NCBI GenBank assembly: GCA_944470555.2 | Contig: OX104128.1 | Span: forward strand, 40,407,920-40,471,919 | Source of the DNA: Heterobilharzia americana | Lineage: Eukaryota; Platyhelminthes; Trematoda; Strigeidida; Schistosomatidae | Reading direction: 5' to 3' | DNA length: 64,000 nt | Shown: positions 51,930 to 63,915 of the stretch, piece by piece | Layout of the letters: each line of letters begins with the position of its first letter | Position numbering within the stretch: the first letter of the stretch is position 1 | Notes under the pieces: model-generated | Seen by the model: the letters and a program-made list of their open reading frames with translations, nothing else | Told to the model about the DNA's origin: nothing | Databases searched by the model: none | Translations under genes and position numbers: made by a program

Positions 51930-53560
51930 TGACGCTACAAGGAATTCAGTGATGGGTTGGCTGTGCTGGGCTGTGTGGAGTAAGTAGGTTTTATCAACCT
52001 AGCCCGTATTCCAATTGGATGAGAGCAAGTCTTGTGCCGTTGCATGACTGTCCAACCTCTTCTGCAGGCCTTCAACAAACGGGGCAGTTGCAATCTCGGC
52101 AAGCGGCGCACTGCGGTGTCTGTAAAAATTTGGAGGGAAGAAGTGTGAATGCACACTGGTTTTCACCTTCTGGCGTGGGATTTTTCCTCGGGTGACCTTG
52201 AGAAATAGCATGGTCGCCGCTCGATAGGATTCCGCTGTTGGCTTGGATTACTTAGTACTTTATAAACCGTTATCGAGCCACCGCGTAATCCACGGTATCT
52301 AGAAGAGTAAGGTCCTAGATCTTTCAGGCTGTCCTCATAGGGTTTTTGCCCCCTCGCAATACCTCTAGTCGCTTGCCTCTGGACTTTCTTCAGGAGGTTC
52401 ACGTCTTCATTCAGGCGTAGTGGTGCAGTGACGTCATGGACATCCAAGTGAGGTGGTGTGGAGGTCTTGTACAGCCTCAAGAGCAGTTCCAGTGTGGGGG
52501 TACACAGTTACCTGAGCATGAAGTGCAGTACTGCGTGGGCTCTGGAGGCATCTTTCAGGTAATTGGAGCTGGTGTCTAGCTTGTCGGTCAGCGTTAGTTC
52601 CAGGTCTTCCTCTGTGGTGTTGCTGGAGAGTTGTGCCCCACAGAGAGAGCAGGGTACATCCTGAGAGTCAGGGATGTGGAGAACCATGGTTCGGTATCTA
52701 TGCGGATTCAGTACTGGTCTGTTATTATCCACCCACTCTGCAAGCGATCTGAGATCACATCGGAGTGCGCCTGATTCTGCTTCCTATGTCATGGCAACCT
52801 TTATGCAGAATTCCCTGCCGTCTGAATAGTCCTGTAGCCAGGACAACACTTGACCGCTGATACCCAGTCTTGATATTTTGCTGATGAGAATCATGCATGG
52901 GACTGTGTCGAAGGCCTTAGCGAAATCCTGGAAAATATCACGGACAGGGGCTTGGAAGTACCACCCCGCTATACGCTTACCACCCGTTGCTGGAAGGTTC
53001 GAGGCGCAGGACCTACCCTTTCGGAGCCAATGTTGAGCATCACTCATTGCTTCCTTCTTGTCCACGCATCCTGTGACATGGTCTTTTATCAGGCTCACAA
53101 TTACCTCTGACACCATTGGTAGGAGTACTATGGTTCGATAGCATTTCGGCCCCCCAAAGTCCTCTCCTTTGGAGACAGGGGAAAGAATAGCACGCTTTCA
53201 CTCTCGTGGATGCATGTGTTTTCCTGGGGGGTGTTGAAACAGATTATGGACCAGACCGTATAAAGTACCCGCACACTGTTTCCACACAGCCGGTCGGATG
53301 TCGCCGCATCCCAGTGATCCGATAGTTTTTGATATCTCGTGTCTAGTTATTGTGGCGTGGTTTCTGTGGCTTTGTGGGCCCCTAGAGTGGGCAAGAAAGC
53401 CTGTCTTGCCTTCCTGAATTTAGCTCCAGTGAGCTGAATGTTTTTGTGGGTTGATGCTTGAAATTTGTTGATTGAGACGGTTAGGAAGCTGCAAGTAGCT
53501 GGGAAGATTGGGGACCTTTCGCGACTACTGTCTGAATAAATGTCTGAACAAGAATAACAA
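51930..53560 (-). mobile_element. CR1-like non-LTR retrotransposon, antisense
   Basis: Read on the minus strand in order: GSLGCGDIRPAVWKQCAGTL, a GEDFGGPKCYRTIVLLPMVS-like motif, MVSEVIVSLIKDHVTGC, DFAKAFDTVP (RT motif 3), SRLGISGQVLSWLQDY, then a jump to WVDNNRPVLNPHRYRTMVL and NLLKKVQRQATRGI with GLRGGSITVYKVL. The catalytic YADD segment between IKVAMT and the later part is missing, so there is an internal deletion of the palm in addition to stops. Confidence 0.87.
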
Positions 53561-54289
53561 GAAAGTGGGAAAGTTTACAAATAACTCACCTAAGGGGTAA
53601 ATGTAGATTGTACGTGTCCAGTTGCTAGAGTTGGTAGGAAGTACAAGTGTACCGAAAAGAGGGAAATGGTCGACGATAAGTAAGTAGGAATTAGCGGCGG
53701 ACTAGTGAGGTTGCTCATATACTAAGTACGTCTCGGTAAGCCATAGGAACTCACGGAACCGTTCGGTCGTTTTTCGAATTGGTCTTTTGAGGCATTAAAT
53801 ATATGAGTGGTTTGAATGGCGTCTCCAATCTAGAGGCAATACTGCGGTGTTCACCAACAAAAACAGCTGTCAACCATATCGCAACGGCGGACGCCATTTA
53901 GTAAGTCAACTGGACGCGGGAATTACTACTTACAATGACGTAAATATCTTTTCAACTCGGATATACCTATTACTGGTGATTTTCAGCCGTCTGGGCTGTC
54001 CAACTAAAATGGTTCTTGGCTGTCTTCGGGGATCATTCACCAAGAAACAGCTATCTTAGTCCATACATAAGAACCTGAAGTGTTCGGTTACGGTTGCTGA
54101 TAAAGTGAGAAGCCTAGTGCCAAGTTCCCGTTGGTAAGGCACTTACTTTACGCTTTACTCTCCTTATTCTTTATATTACAAGATAAAACCGCCTAACTTC
54201 AGTGGTACATAAAACCAGGCAACAAGCTTCAAGCTGTATAACGAGGTCTGCAGATGGGCAGAGTCTAGTCCGTGAAGAAAAGATGAGCG
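53561..54289. other. Unassigned stretch between retroelements
   Basis: A short plus frame at 53847-54059 has no recognisable similarity. Probably UTR of one of the flanking elements. Confidence 0.4.
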
Positions 54290-57200
54290 CGCAGTGACCA
54301 TACAACCAGGATCCCAATATCACTTCCACACCAGATATAGCACTCAGCCAAACCGGTTAATTCAAATGGTCGGAGTGATAGTAACACGTCTCCAAATGTC
54401 CCTTTGGCGGAAAATAAAGTACGAGAAAAAAGCCCATGTCAGCCGACGAGTATACCGACACACGCCGTGCTTGTCGTTACCTCACAGAGGGCAAACCGCT
54501 CAGTCGTTAACATATAGCAGACTTCAGCGACTAAAGTTTTGCAAAGAATCACCGTCAGAGGCTCAAGAAGCCTTTGCATGCAACATCTGTCGAAAATGGG
54601 TACGCTGCAATTGTGGTAATGGTATGCCAGGTCGGTACCAGAGCTTCATGAGGGAGCACCAGTGTAAGTGGTCTTCAACGGCGCCACAGCCAACAATAGA
54701 GTGCAGTGGTCGAGTGTGTTGACCGCTTCATTGACCTGGGAAGTAGGATCAGCCTCGGTGGCTCAGCTGCTGATGAAATCTCCACACGGGTACAAAAGGC
54801 TCGACTGGGTCCTCCCCAACTTACGCCACCTATGGCGCCTCCATAATATCCGATCGTCTACTGAGGGTCGCGTGTATTGCACAGCAGTTCGGTCTGTTCT
54901 ACCGTATGGCTGTGAGGCATGGCCATTGAAGGTGGAAGATATGAGAAGGCTCCAGGTGTTTGACCATCGTTGCCTTCGTGGTATAAGCCTCATTCCGTGG
55001 TATCATCAGGTGAGTAACGCAGGAGTCAGGTGTAGGGTTTTAGGGAGCAGAAGTAGATCAGTTGACGTGGTTATGAACGTTCATCGATTGAGATGGTCGT
55101 GAATACGCGTTACGTGCGCCCAGTCCCCGATTGCCTCTTCGCAGAATGTTGGCCAAGGTAGGTTCAGGCTCGAAAAGGGCCCAAGGCGGCAGGACTAAAA
55201 CATGGCATTAGCGTATGAAGTCTCCGACTGTTGGTTTGAGCCATGTGAGGCGATGCAGACTAGTTGGTTGGGGTTCGTGGGACAAGAGTAACCAGTTGTT
55301 AGGGGCTCTAGGGTGTATGGCACGGAACCGATGTCAGTGGCGGAGATGTATACACACATTACCTTCATCTTAACGAGGGTATACTGAATCTCACCATTTC
55401 CTCATCCTTCCTTTCCCTCTTTCCGTACTTCATGCCTCTTTTGGCTGAATTTTCTTTCCTTCATCTCCCACTTCACCCTCCCTTCGCTTGGTGTACTGAT
55501 ATGGGCTGTGGCAACCCGGACCGTTACAGAGTAATGCCTGGTCCTATGTTGATACTGATGATGATGTAATTGGGGTATGTCCAGGACGTCGGAAATTACC
55601 TACTACCGACACCGGCAGACCGGGGAACCCGGTACATCCCAGGATATTACAAAGCATGATCTACCATAATCCATTCTCAGAAACTGGACGAGCTCCACGA
55701 CTGTGCACGTCGTCACCCCTGGAAACATGGAAAAACTAGTTCCCACTCCAAGTTAGGTATCAGAGAAGGCCTTATTTGTATCGATGCAACCCAGACGACC
55801 CGGCAGAACTGAACAACCTGAAGAAATAGGTTGTCAGGGGAGCATGGACAGAGGTGAATGGGGTGAGGGGTAGACCAAAAACACTGGCTACCAGGCAAAA
55901 CACCCTGCACCCACGGGGTAAGAGGACGGATTCCATCTTTCTGATCAACGTTCCAACGCCAACAGACTCACTCTTAGAAGAAAAAGAGCAGTCTGACAAG
56001 GAGAAATGGGACGACTACTGCAGGAGGTTGGGAATAGAAACCATCATTCTTAATTTATGCTGGCCCTCTTGCTGAAACAGAGCACCTCAAGACAAACCAC
56101 CACCTCTGAGATTATCGTCAGTGACGGCGAAGCAGTCGGAGAACATTCTACTGCTGCTGCGCTGACGGGAGACCACTGGCTCATGCATTATAAGAGGTAA
56201 GCCAGATAAGCCATGGGCCACTCGAGAGGTTAAGAGGAAGTCCCCGCTCAGTGATCTGCACAAAGCTGCAACCCTGGTGGCGCGTGGAGTATCCGAACTT
56301 GCGAGTGGACCTATAAAATGTGGTTATTACCTCCATGATATAGAGCGGCGGAGTTGGCTAGCGCAAAAATGGGACTTGAAAATCTGCCTACCAGCAGCGT
56401 AAGTAGGTTACCAAGACCTACGCACCTGCAGAGCATTTCCTCACCAAAATTGACAGCTACACGCTCCGGCTCCAGGGCATCACCCACAGGACCTCTCGCA
56501 GTGTGGTACGTTGCAAAGGATCAAGTAACAGGTAGTATACGTTGCTTCGAAAGTAAATCACCGTCCACCAGACCGTAAAATAGGAGGCAGCTCACAAGAA
56601 CACTGAAAACAGTTTGTGGTCACAAGAGAACTATCTGGGGAACTCCCCGTAGACACAACAATGAACGATATCGTTACAACAACACCATAATGCCAAAGCG
56701 ACCAGAAAGCGGAGATTTTCCAGTCAAATAGGAACTGGCAGTCAGAATCCGATCCAACAGCACACCAGCCTCGAAACAAGTCTTCGTATTGCAGCAAGTT
56801 CAGGACATAGCTTCTTGATACGCCTCTACAGCAATGTATGAGATTTTGGAAGTAAATTGCTGGAGCCTGGAACATGTGCTATAGTCTGCAAGCAGATATG
56901 ATCCTCATCACGGAGGCATGGCCCTCATCAGATATCGTTTGTTAGAAAATATCTCCGCCCAACATGACCCTGTTCCGAAAGGACAGGCATTTCAAAGAAG
57001 GCGGATGATTTGCCGTGTACGTCAGCACGCACCTCTAATTCAAAGAGGCAACTGGCAGCGTGTGCAGCCCACTGCCAGTCTCCCTACGGTGTTATTTCAC
57101 CACGAACCAAACTAAGAACCTATTAGGAGCGGTATACAGGCTCCCCATGTGCACAACAGGGCATAAGGCAGAACTGCTCAGCATCATTTCGACAACCACC

Positions 57201-58800
57201 TTGGCAACCCATGACCATGTAGTCCTTGCTGAAGACCCCAACACACCGGCGCTCAACCCAGGATGTGAAGTAAGATGTGGACGTGAGTCTTCTGAACGTT
57301 AACTTCGAAACACGCTTATGGCGGTAGGACTGATACAGTAAGTTGGAGAAGGCACCAGATGGTGTCCAGATAGAAAAGGATCATAGGTTCACCACGTTCT
57401 GATAGACGATGGCGGACGATACCTACGTCCAACCCTCCCTAGGCAAAATCGCCCACGCCGTGGTGAGATTCTCTGTGATAACCAGGGAGAAACTGCCAAT
57501 AGTGGAGCCAGAGGCGCTCCACTGTTACCGAATGGCGGATTATCATATCACGAGCAATGAACCCCTAGGGGCTATATGACCAGAAGAATGGGACTCGCTG
57601 TTGACATATGAGCGTTATATATATACTAAAGATTTTGTTACAATCCGAAAAGCCCATACTGGTTTATACCATGACGAAAACCGATGAATAAGGGTTTAAA
57701 CCTGACCACAGGACCAACAGAAGAACACTTGAACGGCAGTGAGACAGCGGAACTGTTGAGCAGCTGATTTGACGGGCAACTCAACCCAGTGATGCATCCA
57801 CTATCAACATCTATTGATGTAGTGAAGTTCCAGAACTGCGGTACGCTGCTGACGAACGTAGTTTTCTTCGAATCAGGTGTTTGCAAAACTTTCGACAGTG
57901 GGAACAGGGAAGTCTCCCGGCCGTGATGACTTAGGGCCGGTAGTCCTACGGAACTCTGCCAAAATGATAAGCATACCCATATGCAACCTGGCCACTCACT
58001 CGTTGGGAGTGAGCCAACACTCCGAGGAATTGAAACGTGCTATCAATTCACCAGTATTTGAGGGGGGGGACGGAAAATCCCGTGAAAATACAGGCAAATA
58101 GCATCACTTCCCATACTGGAAAGCCTGGTTACAGATGTCTTCTGGGACTGCCTGAATGGAAACAAAATCATTCACCCCACCCAACGCGGCTCCAGAACTG
58201 GACGGTCACATGTCACAAACTTGATGGTCGCTTGGGATGACTGGACAACTAGGTGAGGCAACAAGGATCCAGTCAACGCTATCTCTGTTGACTTGGGCGA
58301 AGCTTTCGACAGCCCTCCACACTGAACCATTCTCGATAAACTTTCAAAAGTGGCTATCAGTGAACCACTCATATGATGGTTTATAGCACATCTAGAGGAC
58401 AGAGAATCCCGAGGCAAAACATGTGTGCAACACCTCAGACGACTCAACTTGTTCGCACCAAGTTATCGAAGGAAACGAGGCTATCTGATGACAGCCCTCA
58501 TGATAGTTCGCCGAGTGCACCACCCAAATAGGTCAAAGTTATTGGTCGAAAACTGACGGTCCGCGGGAAACCCACTTGCATGCCCAACGGTAAGGCAAAG
58601 ACGGGAGTGAGATGGAACTCCTTCCCTTACAGAGTATGCAGCTTATGGAATATTCTACCGAGGGAAGTAGTCAGAACTACATCAATCGACTCCTTCAAAC
58701 GACTACCAGATAAGTACGTCAGTGCAAATGGCTTATCACGAACATTTGTCGGTACCAACTATAGCACCATGTAATTCTCCAGAATCGATAGCCTAGGGCC
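54290..58800 (+). mobile_element. Long CR1-like retrotransposon, decayed, interrupted by an RTE copy
   Basis: ORF1-like part at 54294-54700: EAFACNICRKWVRCNCGN with a following W and C is PHD-finger-like, common in CR1-group ORF1. After the RTE insertion (54705-55570) come SIFLINVPTPTDSLLEEKEQ (about 55940), then an endonuclease-like region at 56880-57240 (DMILITEAWPSSDIV, LLGAVYRLPM), then RT pieces (KSPGRDDLGPVVLRNSAKM, VDLGEAFDSPP) and the C-terminal RWNSFPYRVCSLWNILPREV (58610-58670). Frameshifts are frequent. Linking the 54.3-kb part to the rest is inference from order. Confidence 0.75.
54705..55570 (+). mobile_element. RTE-like (SR2-type) 3' fragment nested in a CR1-like element
   Basis: It begins in the RT at VECVDRFIDLGSRISLGGSA and continues through GRVYCTAVRSVLPYGCEAWP, EDMRRLQVFDHRCLRGI and the 3' UTR ending atgcctggtcctatgttgat with a short (GAT)n. 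Frame breaks at about 54790 and after 55102. It separates a PHD-finger-like ORF1 piece from the rest of the CR1-like element. Confidence 0.88.
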
Positions 58801-59409
58801 CCAAGAGATTTAGCGTCGGTGCTAACCTTCACAATTTTATTGGGATCGCTAAACCGAAGGCCCAAGGTCAAGGATCGATGCTATTTGACACGTTGTCTTG
58901 TTACGCTGTACTACTCGTAGTCGATTCCCTAGGCAGATAGTTGGAACCCATCGATATTTTGGTGTTACCCCACAGATTAACTATTACAACTGAGTACGCT
59001 ATTGTGTTCTTCCTTGGTCATGTATTCGTGGGTACATAATAAGTACGAATAATTAGTGATCGGCCTCTGCGTCAAGCTGGCATAATTCCTAAACACCTGG
59101 TGATATGCTCTTCCATCCCTGTATTCCTCAACCATAGTATCTGAAATAAGACGCTTACTTTCTCCACATTATTACCAGTAGCAATTATCTTTCCATAAAT
59201 GATTTTTACTCCACCTTTTCTCATTCCGCTGTCACTCTATTTCTAGCACTTTAAGTAACGCCTAATACTTTCTTGCAGGTGCTTACAAAAGCAGGAATTG
59301 CAGAAAGAATACAACCGAACAAAAAGGACCGAGCCTAGAGACCTAGAAGGGAGAGCTGAAAAAAGTACGAGGTTCCTCCATACGCACTAGTCATGTTGGA
59401 TGTTGAGGT
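58801..59409 (+). other. Probable 3' UTR of the long CR1-like element
   Basis: Non-coding, directly after the RT C-terminal piece and before the next CR1-like copy begins. No tail repeat seen. Confidence 0.45.
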
Positions 59410-60640
59410 GTTAAATTTGGCTTAGAGATTATCTGTACACCAGGGTGCAGTCAGTTAGAGTTGGCTCCTCTCCATCTAATCGGTTCCCGATGCTGAGTGG
59501 TGTGCCTCAAGGTTCCATACTGGGCCCACTACTGTTTCTTGCTTTTGTCAGTGACCTACCTGGGGTCCTTAATTCACTCTCACTATTATATGCCGACGAC
59601 CTGAAGATTTGGAGGGAAATACAGGAGCCAGCGGATATTTCGGTCTTCCAGGAGGACCTTACGAAAATCCTTAACTGGACTACAGAGAACCTGCTTCCTC
59701 TCAACTGGAAGAAGCGTCAAATAATAACAGCTGACAAACATAAAAGCAGTCCCAGTTCTTACTCTCTGGGTGAAATAAATATCTGTCACTCTAACATGAA
59801 ACAAGATCTGGGAGTTACATTAGGCGACAAACTAGGGGCTTCAGTTCACTGTTGCCCTGCAGCCAATAGGACTTGTGGAATCCTGGGGTTTCTCTCGCGA
59901 ACTTTAGGGTGTTTAACTCCTCTTTTCACTACAGTGCAGGATCTGTACATTCGCCCCCATCTAGAAAAAAATTCGCCTGTGTTGTCTTCATGCTTGGAAA
60001 AGAACATAGCCATCCTAGAACGGGTACAGAGAAGAGCTACAAAGAAAGTGATTGGGTTACGGCACAGACCATACCCAGACCGCTTAGTTGCTCTTCAGCT
60101 GCACCCAGTACAGTACCGGAGGATCAGAGGGGATATGATCATGATGTACCGTATCGTCCATAATCCCCTCCATCCTAACAGATCCCTTCTAAGCTCTAGT
60201 CGGAAACGCGACTTGAGGGGTCATCCGTTAAGAATTGAGCACGCGAGAGCACGTACAAGATCCGTGCTAACTCATTTGCAGTTAGAGTCTGTAAACTGTG
60301 GAATTCCCTCCCTTCAGCAGTTGTTACAACCCCATTCCCTGATACCTTTAAAAGGAGGCTAGATGCACACCTGGAGTCGTACGGTACCGATGGGCTGTAC
60401 TTGAGAAGCTTTCCCCAGATCAGATGCAGTAATACTACTTTGAGACCAGATTAATTGATTAATCCTATCTCTGTCCTTTCAGGTTTTTCAGAACCGAGAA
60501 GGCAATTGTGACCTTTCCAAACTCAGAAAGTGTTCCAATAAGACAGATGTAGAACCCAAGGAACCTCAGTTCAGTAATTCTACAACACGAAGTTTGAAGT
60601 TTGCGGCATTTTCGACAGTTGGGCTACAAATTTCATATCT
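59410..60640 (+). mobile_element. CR1-like retrotransposon, 5'-truncated, with 305-codon RT frame
   Basis: The longest open frame in the window, at 59445-60362. RT motif 4 GVPQGSILGPLLF is at about residues 19-31, motif 5 LLYADDLKIW at about 47-56, then ILNWTTENLLPLNWKK, and the thumb/C-terminal part with ILERVQRRATKKVIGL and YRRIRGDMIMMYRI. A frameshift near 60350 cuts off the usual FKRRLDAHL end, which continues in another frame. The fingers and motif 3 are absent, so it cannot be an active RT. 60363-60640 is its 3' UTR. Confidence 0.9.
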
Positions 60641-60674
60641 TTTAGGGTCGTTTGGCCCAGCCTAGCTTTCTTCG

Positions 60675-61435
60675 CTGTTTTGAATGCGTTTAAATGGTAT
60701 GTCGTTAAGCGGTATCATATTCGATAGCTTTCGTATTCAGTACTCCGTTTGTGGTACGCCACTACTCCCAGTCTTTGAACTAAAAGACTTAGGTGTCATC
60801 ATTAGTCATGATTTGACAACCTCGGCAAGCTGTAATGCAGCTGCAGCAAGGGGCTTCCGCGTATTATGATCCTTTTGCAAAGCTTTCAAATTTTTTGATC
60901 GGGACATGTTCAGAATACTCTACTTACGTTAGACCTCACTTCGAATACTGCATTCAGTCAGCCAGCCCATGCCTAAAAAAGGATGCTGACTCATTCAAGC
61001 GTGTTCAAAGAGTAGATACTAAGCCTGTGGCAGGCCTTTTGAATCTATCCTATGAGGAACGACTAGATCAGCTAAACTTATTCCCACTGTCTTACCGTTG
61101 AAAACAAGGTGATCTCATACTGGCATTTCGTATTCTTAATAATGACTTCGGTACTGATATGTCCTATCTTTTCACCCTTGCTAGGACGACTGACTATCTC
61201 CAAGGGCATCACAAGGAAATTTTAAAAGCCGCGATCGAATCAACTTAGCGTGAATCTGTGTTTCTCCTATCGTGTTGTCAACATCTGGAACTCCTCATCT
61301 CAGCAAGTAGTATCAGCACCTTCTGTCAACGCGTTCAAGGAGAAACTAGATCCTCACAGAGATATCTTCTGCAGGGATTAACACAGGCCAACTGGCCTAC
61401 TATCCTTATAACTGAAAACTGAAACTGAAAATAGG
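60675..61435 (+). mobile_element. CR1-like retrotransposon 3' end, different subfamily
   Basis: ELKDLGVIISHDLTTSASCN, YVRPHFEYCIQSASPCLKKD, SFKRVQRVDTK and LNLFPLSYR follow the standard C-terminal order of CR1/Jockey-type RT proteins, with frame changes near 60850 and 61100. It ends with ggcctactatccttataact and a short tandem ctgaaa tail (61410-61430). Confidence 0.87.
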
Positions 61436-61636
61436 GCTGCATTCAAAAAACCTGGATTCTTATGTAGTTTGCATAAAGTGCAAGTACTTTCTGAATTCCT
61501 CAAACTAAAAAATGGGAATATAAAGGGGATGAATGAGAAAATAATTAGGCAATCCGTTGCAGTGGGTACTTCCAATAAAACGTTTAAGAAAGCACCAACT
61601 CATCAAGTGGGTATAGTATATTTAATGTTCTCGAAG

Positions 61637-61704
<68 letters not shown>

Positions 61705-62055
61705 TTTTATCCAACTTTTTGACCTCTCAAAAACTGTAGAGAGGAAGTATGGATGCGATAAATCGGCATCCAAATAATTATTGAAGATGTGCCTTACTGT
61801 TATGAGGTCTAATAATTTGTGGCAAGATGATGGGTGTAGGTTGAGGTGATGTAGTTGTTATTTTGTTGCATGGAGATGTAACTCTTCTTATGTGTTATTT
61901 AGCTTCATTTATTAAAGTCATGCAAGTATTCCTAGGGTCGCAAAATTCGAATCAACATTGTTCACGTCTCTTCGTTTTGGAGAAGTTTCTCAGTCTTTTT
62001 TCTCCAACTTATTAGCGTATCCCTAAAGAGTGTAGCCTGTAAGTCTACCCGAAAT
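61436..62055. other. Unassigned stretch with TA microsatellite
   Basis: The frame at 61469-61777 owes its length to the TA repeat (poly Ile-Tyr) and is not a gene. I see nothing else. Confidence 0.6.
61639..61702. repeat. (TA)n microsatellite
   Basis: 64 bases of uninterrupted TA. Confidence 0.98.
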
Positions 62056-62345
62056 TGTTCCATGTCTAAATGGAGTTGTCATGGAACCGTTAAGAATTAA
62101 TTATTGAAATTGCACTGTTATATGGCTCAAAATCGCTTACAGTAACGCAGATGTATACTCTTTTTCACCTTCGCAAGTTCGCAAATTTTGCTGACCATTA
62201 GTTTAATTATTTCTCCCTCATGCACTTTTGTCTGACTGAATGTCATTCCTTTTCTTTCCCCTTCCTATTTGAATGTTGCTGCTAAGTGTGACAACTTGGG
62301 CTGGTGCACTTTTCTGTAAGGTTGTACATTGATTTGTCTTTCTGC
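62056..62345 (+). mobile_element. RTE-like 3' UTR fragment
   Basis: atggctcaaaatcgcttaca, taacgcagatgtatac, then gctaagtgtgacaacttggg and gtacattgatttgtctttct, in the same order as the other RTE tails. Coding part lost. Confidence 0.75.
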
Positions 62346-63832
62346 TATTTTAGCAAGGAAGTTCTTTGGTGAAAACGTATATCACGTGACGTGTTTTGCA
62401 TCAAAGTTTTTTTTACTAGTTCAGCAAATAATGGTAAGCAGTTGTTTAAAAGCAGAAGGGTAGAAAGCTGCGTAGTTAGTAATCTTAACCAAGTATGGTA
62501 GACACGTGATGGTGAGCTTAAAATAGTAGCGAAAGTAGCGGCCGAGCATCTCCAAAAGGCGTAATTGATAGATATAGTAGTTTTAGAAATAATAAGCCTG
62601 GAGTTTGTTTTTATGATGCATATGAGATCTAGAGGAGTCTGATTGTATGAAGAAGCGTTACCTAGGCTTAGTTAAAACATTTGTTCTGGAAATTCTGCTG
62701 TAGTGTTTCTGGTGTCCGCATTAAGAACTGATAAGAATCGGCAATAAAAAAGCATAACCGATGCCAATTTAAAACTTTTTGATCTGATGATGTTGAATCC
62801 AGCTCTCGAATACTTGCTATGTAATTGTAGTTGTGCTAGAAAACTAATTACACGCTAGTATTAGACCCATTTTTATGACTGGCATCATATAAATGAAAGA
62901 TGTGTTTCAATGGCATAGTTCATTTTCTGGTGTGGAAAAATGCGAATCGACAAAAAATTTAATCACTTGTTCTCATTTTCATCCATGGGTTATCTAGGGT
63001 GCCAAAGATATTGAGGATCAGTACACTTAGATCTCTTAAGTTTAACAGAGTTTTGGCATAAGCTGACTAACAGACGTAAACGGTATAGGCTACGGTGTAA
63101 TTGATCATTGTTTTGTATTGCCACACTACATATCAGCACAACAATTTGGAAGTTAACAAGACCGGAGAAAAGAAGAAAGTATTATCGCTGATTGTAAAAA
63201 GCTGTATGACAAAAACAGATTACAGATATCTGATACTGCGATCCTAAAGATATAGACGAAATGTGATGTGAGTACATTTGTTTCATACCACGTAGAGTCT
63301 TCAACCACTGATTTGTTTTGCAAATCGAGAATAGGTGCTTGATATTCTCACATATGGCTCAAATCAACAAGTTTAGGCCGTATGGATTGATTTGACGCCC
63401 TAAACTGGTTATCCTTAACGTCATTCAACCAAATCATACCAAACAGCTTAGAACGTCCAAATATGCGGTTGCTGAGCGTGTTTAACGCATTACCCTCCGT
63501 CCACCACAATTCATTAAGGTTCATAAACAAACCAGTGGTTTGCCATTATTAGTCAGCTTTTTGCACAATAAATGGATAATAGCAAAGAAGTTTCACTCAC
63601 AGAGTAAATCAGTCAACAAAAAATAACGATTTTTGGAATGCAACTGATAAACTGTGTTTATTTTGGTTTGAAAAGAAATAGTATTGATAATAAAGATGAG
63701 AAAGACGTTTACAAACTATGAGGAATCTGATGAAAGATGTTGAAATTAAGTTATGCAATATTTACGTGTTACAAACTCCTTGTGCCAGCATACATCGTAT
63801 TCGTAACCATTTTTACTCCTCTTTTGACTTAC
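62346..63832. other. Mostly unassigned stretch
   Basis: 62680-62710 (ttctggaaattctgctg) resembles the end of CR1-like copy B (26627-26640). 63285-63310 on the minus strand resembles the RTE block cagtggttgaagactctacg. A 60-codon minus frame at 63348-63530 (ELWWTEGNALNTLSNRIFGR) has no match I know. Confidence 0.4.
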
Positions 63833-63915
63833 TTCTTTGAGTTTGCCTTGATCGTCAAGATACTGTTGTTGATTTGAAGTATTCTGAGTTGTCATACTTG
63901 CTTCCGAATCAGTAT
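63833..63915 (-). CDS. Possible internal exon of an upstream minus-strand gene
   Basis: 83 nt, open in one frame between acceptor atactcgtag and donor AAAGAA/gtaagtc. It encodes TDSEASMTTQNTSNQQQYLD and a short basic end, a low-complexity polar peptide that I cannot assign. It enters in phase 1 and leaves in phase 0. It is not a direct upstream exon of TTI1 exon 1, which needs phase 2. The call rests on splice signals only. Confidence 0.35.

Noticed and set aside
54294..54722. Host zinc-finger gene
   Set aside because: The PHD-like Cys pattern is present, but it is single, truncated, and next to CR1-like pieces whose ORF1 commonly carries such a finger.
61469..61777. 102-codon plus-strand frame with a poly Ile-Tyr run
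   Set aside because: Created by a TA microsatellite.
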